Below, in pieces: positions 16,250 to 21,147 of a stretch of DNA of 21,147 nt (positions are counted from its first letter, which is position 1; each line of letters opens with the position of its first letter). The notes beneath the pieces are model-generated. The model did no database searches and was not told the origin of the DNA. It saw only the letters and a program-made list of their open reading frames with translations. Both the position numbers and the translations under genes were made by a program. The stretch spans positions 1 to 21,147 of the forward strand of contig DATGLV010000020.1 of the NCBI GenBank assembly GCA_035293945.1, read 5' to 3'. The stretch is from VAZQ01 sp035293945. Its GTDB lineage: Bacteria; Pseudomonadota; Alphaproteobacteria; Rhizobiales; Xanthobacteraceae.

Positions 16250-17224
16250 ATGCGAGTGGGTCCGATCGCGTTCATTGTTGCTGCCCTCGTGGGTCTCGTG
16301 GCTCCCGCGCGAGCGCAGGTTTGGCCGACGCGACCCGTCACCATGGTGGTGCCGTTCGCGGCCGGCGGTGCGTTCGACGTATTGGGTCGCGTGCTCGCGC
16401 AGCGCATGGCCGAGATTCTCGGCCAACCGGTCATCGTGGAAAATGTATCGGGCGCGGGAGGCGTCGTTGGCGCGGTTCGGGTCGCCAGGGGACCGGCGGA
16501 TGGGTCCCAGTTCATCCTCGGCGACAGCTCCTTTGCCCACAATCAATCGCTCTACAAGAATCCGCCTTTCAACGCCGCCGCCGATTTTGCCCCCGTCGCT
16601 CTCATTGCCGAGCAGCCGACCGTGCTGGTCGTGCGCAAAGAAATGCCGGTCAACAACCTTGGCGAATTCATCGCCTTCGCCAAGGCGAACCAAGCCAAGA
16701 TGCAATATGGATCAGCCGGAACTGGCTCGCCCAATCAGCTTGCCTGCCTCTTGCTCAATGTCCGGATCGGCGTCGATGTCACGCATATTCCCTATCGGGG
16801 TGGGGGGCCGCTCATGCAAGACATCGTTGGCGGGCGCCTCGACTATGCGTGCCCGATCGCGGCGACCGCGCTTGCCACCATCATGACCGGACAAGCACGG
16901 CCAATCGCGATCCTGACACGCAACCGCTCCCCCGCATTTCCGGATCTCCCTTCCGCTCACGAGCAAGGCCTGACCGATTTTGAGGCTGGCGCGTGGAACG
17001 CGCTATTCCTGCCCAAGCAAACCCCTGAGGCGATCGTTACCCGGCTGCATGATGCGGCGGCTGCGGCACTTGATACTCCGACGGTGGCGTCACGCATTGC
17101 CGAGCTCGGGGCGATCGCGGTGGGCCCCGACCGCCGGTCTGCGGACTATCTGCGACAATTCTTAGTCCAAGAGATCGACAAGTGGTCCGTGCCCATCAAG
17201 GCGGCCCATGTGTCGCTCGATTGA
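16250..17224 (+). CDS. TctC/Bug-type tripartite tricarboxylate transporter substrate-binding protein 1
   Basis: 324-residue periplasmic solute receptor of the Bug (TctC) family, which usually binds carboxylates and other small anions. The signal peptide is MRVGPIAFIVAALVGLVAPA with cleavage expected after ARA. Family marks: WPTRPVTMVVPFAAGGAFDV (about 25-44), ENVSGAGGVVGAV with GPADG (about 64-84), YGSAGTGSPNQLA (about 150-162), IPYRGGGPLMQDIVGG (about 179-194) and the C-terminal IDKWSVPIKAAHV. Start ATG at 16250 gives a full-length signal peptide though the ribosome binding site is weak (GGGG). No TctA or TctB gene is near, so membrane partners must lie elsewhere or it acts as a stand-alone sensor. 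First of four such receptors here. Confidence 0.9.
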   Translation: MRVGPIAFIVAALVGLVAPARAQVWPTRPVTMVVPFAAGGAFDVLGRVLAQRMAEILGQPVIVENVSGAGGVVGAVRVARGPADGSQFILGDSSFAHNQSLYKNPPFNAAADFAPVALIAEQPTVLVVRKEMPVNNLGEFIAFAKANQAKMQYGSAGTGSPNQLACLLLNVRIGVDVTHIPYRGGGPLMQDIVGGRLDYACPIAATALATIMTGQARPIAILTRNRSPAFPDLPSAHEQGLTDFEAGAWNALFLPKQTPEAIVTRLHDAAAAALDTPTVASRIAELGAIAVGPDRRSADYLRQFLVQEIDKWSVPIKAAHVSLD

Positions 17225-17356
17225 TGGCGACTGCAAGGGGCCGCACCGGCCGAACCGACAAGCAATCAAGGGCGTTCAGTCCTAAGGGGCTTCGTTGACG
17301 CCCGAACCTGCCGAAGCCTAGATTGTCGCAACGATCTCGTTCGCAAGGAGCGCGTC

Positions 17357-17887
17357 ATGAGCGTTGCAAGACATCCGCGTCCGCCCGAGCTCGAGGGCGT
17401 GCCGATCGAAGACATCATGCAGAAATTCGTCGGCCGCTTCCGCGAGAAGAAGCCTGATTGGGCGGCCTTCGAGGATGCCAAGATCGAAGGCTACAAGCGC
17501 GCCCAGCATCGATTTATCGGCGCCGGGGGCTCCGGCAAGCATGCCGATCCGACGGTGATTCCGGCCAAGAACTTCACGCTTTCGATCATGTATGTGGAGC
17601 CCGGGCAGGGTAACGCCGCGCACACACACGAGGTCGAGGAAGTGTTCTTCGTGCTGCAGGGTTTCCTCGACGTGTTCGTGGAGGATGAGACCGGCAAGCG
17701 GTTGACCACGCGGCTCGGCCCTTGGGAATGCATATCGTGTCCGGCCGGGGTTATTCATGGCTACCAGAACGACAGCCTGGCGCCGGTCTACTTCCAGGTG
17801 ATGCTCGGGCGGGCCAAGCCGGATACCATGGGCTACGCCGATGACGAGCTCTACAAGCGCCGGGATGCCCATCTCAAGGCGGTGTAG
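17357..17887 (+). CDS. Single-domain cupin protein
   Basis: 176 residues, cytoplasmic. The first cupin motif is GQGNAAHTHEVEEVFFVLQG with metal ligands His89, His91 and Glu95; the second is CPAGVIHGYQN with His134. All four ligands are present, so a metal-binding enzyme or sensor is likely (dioxygenase, isomerase or decarboxylase chemistry occurs in the superfamily). The N-terminal 70 residues (ELEGVPIEDIMQKFVGRFRE and following) are outside the cupin core. Start ATG at 17357 behind AAGGAG with a 7-base spacer, a strong site. The second TctC gene starts 23 bases after its stop, so they should be cotranscribed, which points to metabolism of the imported compound. Exact reaction not predictable. 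Confidence 0.88.
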   Translation: MSVARHPRPPELEGVPIEDIMQKFVGRFREKKPDWAAFEDAKIEGYKRAQHRFIGAGGSGKHADPTVIPAKNFTLSIMYVEPGQGNAAHTHEVEEVFFVLQGFLDVFVEDETGKRLTTRLGPWECISCPAGVIHGYQNDSLAPVYFQVMLGRAKPDTMGYADDELYKRRDAHLKAV

Positions 17888-17910
17888 ATTTAGCCGAGGT
17901 CGTTTGCCGC

Positions 17911-18882
17911 ATGCTTCGCTTCTTCTCCTATATTTGGGCGGCCTTGCTCGCTCTTCTGCTGGTCGCTCCCGCAACGGCGCAGGAAATCTGGCCGCAGCGG
18001 CAGGTCACCATCGTGGTGCCGTTTTCCGCGGGCGGATCCGCCGACCTCACCGCCCGCGTCTTGCAGCAGCATCTGCAGGCCAAGACCGGTGTTCCGATCG
18101 TGATCGAGAACAAGTCGGGCGCCGGCGGCAGCATCGGAGCGGGCTTCGTCGCCAAGGCGCCGGCCGACGGCTATACGCTGCTGCTCGGCACCGTGAGCAC
18201 CAACGCGATCAATGCGTTCCTCTACACGCATCTGAATTTCGACGTCGCGCGCGATTTTCAGGCAATCTCGCTTCTGGTGCGCTTTCCCAATCTCTTGTTC
18301 GTCAATCCCAAGCTGCCGGTTCACACCGTTCCCGAGCTGATCGCGTATCTCAAGGCTCATGATGGCGCGCTCAACTACGGTTCCTCTGGGCTCGGGACCT
18401 CCTCGCATCTTTCGGTCGTCATGCTCGAGATCGCGACCGGCACCAAGATGACGCATGTGCCGTTCCGCAGCACTGCCGAGGAGGTGAACAGCATGATTGG
18501 AGGACAGCTCGATCTCGCCATCGACAGCATGACCACGGTCTGGCCGTTCGCGCAGTCCGGCTCGGTCCGGGCGCTCGCGGTCAGCACGCCGCAGCGCGCG
18601 AGCGCAGCCCCCGATCTGCCGACCATCGGCGAAACGCTACCCGGCTATGAGGCAACCGGTTGGCAGGGCCTGTTCGCCCCGGCCGGGACCCCGCGGGCGA
18701 CCATCGATGCCATTGCGGCGCGGGTGACCGAAATCTGGAAATCACCCGAAGTGCTCAAGGCGCTGCAAGCAGTCGGCGGTGATCCGGTGGTCACGACGCC
18801 GGATGAGTTCACCGCATATACGCGGAGCGAGCGCAGCAAATGGGGCGAGGTGGTCAAGGCGGCCGGTGTGAAGATCGAGTGA
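17911..18882 (+). CDS. TctC/Bug-type substrate-binding protein 2
   Basis: 323 residues with signal peptide MLRFFSYIWAALLALLLVAP and a probable cut after ATA (mature start QEIWP). Family marks: VTIVVPFSAGGSADLTARVL, ENKSGAGGSIGAGFVAKAPA with DGYT following, YGSSGLGTSSHLS, VPFRSTAEEVNSMIGGQLDL, and the C-terminal WGEVVKAAGVKIE. Where other receptors here have a GGGP loop after PYR or HYR, this one has RSTAEE, so its ligand pocket probably differs. It follows the cupin gene by 23 bases and is followed by the next receptor 13 bases after its stop, so 17357-19885 reads as one operon of three genes. Confidence 0.9.
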   Translation: MLRFFSYIWAALLALLLVAPATAQEIWPQRQVTIVVPFSAGGSADLTARVLQQHLQAKTGVPIVIENKSGAGGSIGAGFVAKAPADGYTLLLGTVSTNAINAFLYTHLNFDVARDFQAISLLVRFPNLLFVNPKLPVHTVPELIAYLKAHDGALNYGSSGLGTSSHLSVVMLEIATGTKMTHVPFRSTAEEVNSMIGGQLDLAIDSMTTVWPFAQSGSVRALAVSTPQRASAAPDLPTIGETLPGYEATGWQGLFAPAGTPRATIDAIAARVTEIWKSPEVLKALQAVGGDPVVTTPDEFTAYTRSERSKWGEVVKAAGVKIE

Positions 18883-18895
18883 ATTGGAGCGCTTA

Positions 18896-19885
18896 GTGGG
18901 GCGCTGGATCTCCTGCATTCGTATCGCCCTTGCTGTCCTCGGTCTATGCGCCGGGGCCGCGAGCGCAATGAGTGCCGAGGTCTATCCCGCACACCCCATC
19001 ACCATCGTGGTGCCGTTTGCGCCGGGAGGCGCGACCGACGTGCTGCCGCGCATGCTCAGCGAACGGCTGCGCGTCCTGCTCGGACAATCGATCGTCATCG
19101 AGAACGTGAGCGGAGCCGGCGGCACAATCGGGCTCGGCCGCGTGGCCCGCGCCGCGCCTGACGGGTACACAATCGCCAGCGGCAACTGGAGCACGTTTGT
19201 GTCCAACGGCGCCATCTACCGACTGCCCTACGATTTGGTGAACGACTTCGCGCCGGTCGCGCTGTTGCCGAGTAACTCGCATCTCATGGCGGTACGGAAA
19301 TCGCTGCCCGTCGCCAACTTGAGTGAACTCGCTTCCTGGCTCAAGGCCAACCAGGACAAGGTGGCGATGGCGACCGCCGGAGTCGGCACCGGCTCGCATT
19401 TCGCCGCGATACTGCTGCAGAGCCTGACCGGCACGTCGTTTCCGCTGGTGCACTATCGGGGCGGCGGCCCGGCCTTGCAGGATCTGCTCAGCGGGCAAGT
19501 CGATCTCATGACCAATCAGGCCGCTGTGTTCCTGCCGCATGCGCGCGAAGGATCGATCAAAGTGCTGGCGGTGTTGGCCAAGGAGCGTCTGCCGCAGGCG
19601 CCCGAAATCCCGACCGCCGACGAAGCCGGATTGCCTGGGTTCCATATCTCAATATGGAATGGCTTCTGGGCTCCAAGGGGCACACCGGACGAAGTGATCG
19701 ACAAGCTCAACGCCGCGGTCGTGCGCGCCTTGGGAGATCCCGAATTGCGGCAGCGCCTGATCGACCTCGCTTATGAGATGCCGGAGCCGCAGCAAGAAAC
19801 CCCGCAGGCGCTGGGCGCGCTGCAGCGCGCCGAGATCGAGAAATGGTGGCCCATAATCAAGGCCGCAAACATCGCCGCGCAGTGA
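18896..19885 (+). CDS. TctC/Bug-type substrate-binding protein 3
   Basis: About 329 residues. GTG at 18896 is preferred because GGAG lies 6 bases upstream; an in-frame TTG at 18884 would overlap that site and add four residues. Signal peptide: IRIALAVLGLCAGAASA, cleavage near ASA. Family marks: ITIVVPFAPGGATDVLPRML, ENVSGAGGTIGLGRVARAAP then DGYT, VHYRGGGPALQDLLSGQVDL, and C-terminal EIEKWWPIIKAANI. The pocket loop (YRGGGP) matches receptor 1 rather than receptor 2, so receptors 1 and 3 may share a ligand class. Last gene of the cupin-led operon. Confidence 0.88.
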   Translation: MGRWISCIRIALAVLGLCAGAASAMSAEVYPAHPITIVVPFAPGGATDVLPRMLSERLRVLLGQSIVIENVSGAGGTIGLGRVARAAPDGYTIASGNWSTFVSNGAIYRLPYDLVNDFAPVALLPSNSHLMAVRKSLPVANLSELASWLKANQDKVAMATAGVGTGSHFAAILLQSLTGTSFPLVHYRGGGPALQDLLSGQVDLMTNQAAVFLPHAREGSIKVLAVLAKERLPQAPEIPTADEAGLPGFHISIWNGFWAPRGTPDEVIDKLNAAVVRALGDPELRQRLIDLAYEMPEPQQETPQALGALQRAEIEKWWPIIKAANIAAQ

Positions 19886-19905
19886 TTTCGCCCTCTCTCC
19901 TCTCG

Positions 19906-19933
19906 TTGCCTGATTGCTCCAATTCGATAATAT
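19906..19933 (+). promoter_or_regulatory. Possible sigma-70-like promoter for the fourth receptor gene
   Basis: In the 73-base gap after receptor 3, TTGCCT (19906-19911) and TAATAT (19928-19933) are 16 bases apart, inside the most A+T-rich stretch nearby. A start site near 19940 would give a leader of about 20-30 bases. This is sequence resemblance only. Confidence 0.3.
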
Positions 19934-19958
19934 CCGGTGAACAGGCGTTTAAAAAATA

Positions 19959-21011
19959 ATGGGGGGTCACATGCTTATGCGGCCGATTGGCGATGCGGAG
20001 CTGCGCTTTGGCCGCAAGGACCGGTGGCTGCAATCGCGGCTCGTCCGCACCGGCCGTCGTCTCATGGCGGCACTGCTCCTTACCTCGCTCTCTTGTGGCG
20101 CGGCACCGGCCCAAGAGTGGCCGAGCCGAACCATTCGCGCGATTGTTCCGCTGACCGCCGGGAGCGCCACCGACATCGTCGCCCGCACGGTTCTCGAACA
20201 GGTGTCCGGCCAAGTTGGCCAACCCATTCTCATTGAGAATCGTCCGGGCGGCGGCAACACCACCGGCATGGCCGCCGCGGCGCGCGCAACGCCCGACGGC
20301 TATACCATCCTCGTTAATTCATCTTCGCACACGATCGTGCCCGCGACCTACACGGACCTGCCGTTCGATACCTTGTCCGACTTCGCGCCTATCATTCCGC
20401 TCGGCAATATCCCCACTGTCCTGGTGGTTCCGGCGTCCAGGGGGTACAAGAATCTTGCCGACTTCATAGCCGCCGCCAAAGCCAAGCCAGGCGCCATGAA
20501 CTATTCCTCCGCCGGCGCCGGCAACTTTTCCCACTTTGCGGCCGAAGTGTTCCGCCGTGCTGCCGGATTCGAGGCCGTGCACGTGCCCAGCAAGGGTGCC
20601 CTGGAGGCGCTGACGGAAGTGTTGACCGGTCGCGTCGATTTCTTCTTCTCGCCGCTGATCCTCGCGCTGCCGTTCGTGAAGGAGGGCAAGCTGCAGGCAC
20701 TGGCGGTCAGCGGATCGCAGCGCGCCTTGGCCCTGCCCGATGTTCCGACGACGGTCGAGGCCGGCTATCCGGACTCCACCTACAATTTTTGGGTCGGACT
20801 GTTCGCACCTGCCAAAGTTCCGTCCGCGATCTTGGGCGCGCTTTATCAACAGACCGCGGCGGCAGTGAAAAGCGCCCCGGTGCAGGAGAAGCTCGCCAAG
20901 CTCGGAGTCGACCCGATGCTCATGAGCTCGGCGGCGTTCGCAGCGCTTGTACGCGAGGAGGTATCCGTGAACACCGGGATCGCGGCCGCAGTCGGCGTCA
21001 AAGCGAACTAG
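19959..21011 (+). CDS. TctC/Bug-type substrate-binding protein 4
   Basis: 350 residues from ATG 19959. Other starts are ATG 19971 (GGGGGG just upstream), 19977, or 20064, which begins MAALLLTSLSCGAAPA, a compact signal peptide with cleavage after APA. The 19971 start best fits the ribosome binding site but gives a long, basic n-region (FGRKDRW, RLVRTGRR). Family marks: IRAIVPLTAGSATDIVARTV, ENRPGGGNTTGMAAAARATP then DGYT, YSSAGAGNFSHFAAEVFRRA, VPSKGALEALTEVLTGRVDF and C-terminal TGIAAAVGVKAN. It is the most divergent of the four, lacking the PYRGGGP loop and the VVPF motif (IVPL instead). The 73-base gap suggests its own promoter. Confidence 0.88.
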   Translation: MGGHMLMRPIGDAELRFGRKDRWLQSRLVRTGRRLMAALLLTSLSCGAAPAQEWPSRTIRAIVPLTAGSATDIVARTVLEQVSGQVGQPILIENRPGGGNTTGMAAAARATPDGYTILVNSSSHTIVPATYTDLPFDTLSDFAPIIPLGNIPTVLVVPASRGYKNLADFIAAAKAKPGAMNYSSAGAGNFSHFAAEVFRRAAGFEAVHVPSKGALEALTEVLTGRVDFFFSPLILALPFVKEGKLQALAVSGSQRALALPDVPTTVEAGYPDSTYNFWVGLFAPAKVPSAILGALYQQTAAAVKSAPVQEKLAKLGVDPMLMSSAAFAALVREEVSVNTGIAAAVGVKAN

Positions 21012-21038
21012 GTCATCGTTTCCGAAGTTCGAATCATA

Positions 21039-21147
21039 TCAGGCGACATCCGCGAGCTTATAGGACCAAGTGTGGATGACGGGGTGGCGGTTGGCGAGCT
21101 TTATACCAGCCATGATGCGTTCCTTGAGTTCTTGTTTTGAGGTTACG
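21039..21147 (-). CDS. C-terminal end of an IS630-like transposase, partial
   Basis: Thirty-five codons plus stop are visible on the minus strand, running off the right edge: SKQELKERIMAGIKLANRHP, then VIHTWSYKLADVA and TGA at 21039-21041. The helix followed by PV-HTW-YKL matches my recollection of IS630-family transposase C-termini in rhizobia. The gene lies convergent with receptor 4, its stop only 28 bases from the receptor stop. The terminal inverted repeat should lie between 21012 and 21038, but I cannot define it without the other end. Family assignment is moderate given the short stretch. Confidence 0.55.
   Translation of the reverse strand, partial: VTSKQELKERIMAGIKLANRHPVIHTWSYKLADVA

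Overview
The window looks like chromosome from an alphaproteobacterium of the Hyphomicrobiales (Bradyrhizobium / Rhodopseudomonas / Xanthobacteraceae type). I base this on high G+C coding sequence, intergenic palindromic repeats of a kind I associate with those genera, carbon-monoxide-dehydrogenase-like molybdenum hydroxylases, and an expansion of TctC/Bug solute-binding proteins. This is inference from gene style; no rRNA or tRNA is present to confirm it.

Left part (1-4148). A minus-strand RND efflux locus runs off the left edge. The permease is a decayed copy: about 290 N-terminal residues are missing, an in-frame TAG sits just upstream of the surviving homology, and its frame has no proper stop before the adaptor gene. 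The adaptor (membrane fusion) gene starts with GTG behind a good ribosome binding site and is open at the window edge. A small exported protein with an NPxxL repeat follows.

Metabolic core (4247-6541 and 9254-14269). There are two paralogous CoxL-type molybdopterin subunits. The first is alone. The second forms a complete medium-small-large operon (FAD subunit, 2Fe-2S subunit, Mo subunit). A gene of the 4,5-dihydroxyphthalate decarboxylase family diverges from that operon. Neither large subunit carries the cysteine loop of true CO dehydrogenase, so they are better read as hydroxylases of an organic, perhaps (hetero)aromatic, substrate.

Between the two Mo-hydroxylase loci (6542-9253) lies an accessory island that looks less G+C rich. 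It holds dispersed palindromic repeats, including a 26-bp perfect inverted repeat, a probably frameshifted two-helix membrane protein, a small four-helix membrane protein, a short unknown ORF overlapping its neighbour by TGATG, and a tandem pair of 159-residue unknown proteins. The pair shares a 93-nt block of complete nucleotide identity, which suggests recent gene conversion.

Right part (14214-21147). An ECF sigma factor of the long DUF6596/ECF42 type lies downstream of a DGPF/YciI-like protein, the usual partner of that sigma group. Then come four TctC/Bug periplasmic binding proteins and a single-domain cupin, all on the plus strand, without TctA or TctB membrane subunits. The window ends in the C-terminus of an IS630-like transposase. 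Taken together, the region reads as uptake and oxidation of small carboxylated or aromatic compounds, interrupted by an accessory island. I found no CRISPR array, phage or clearly new defence system.
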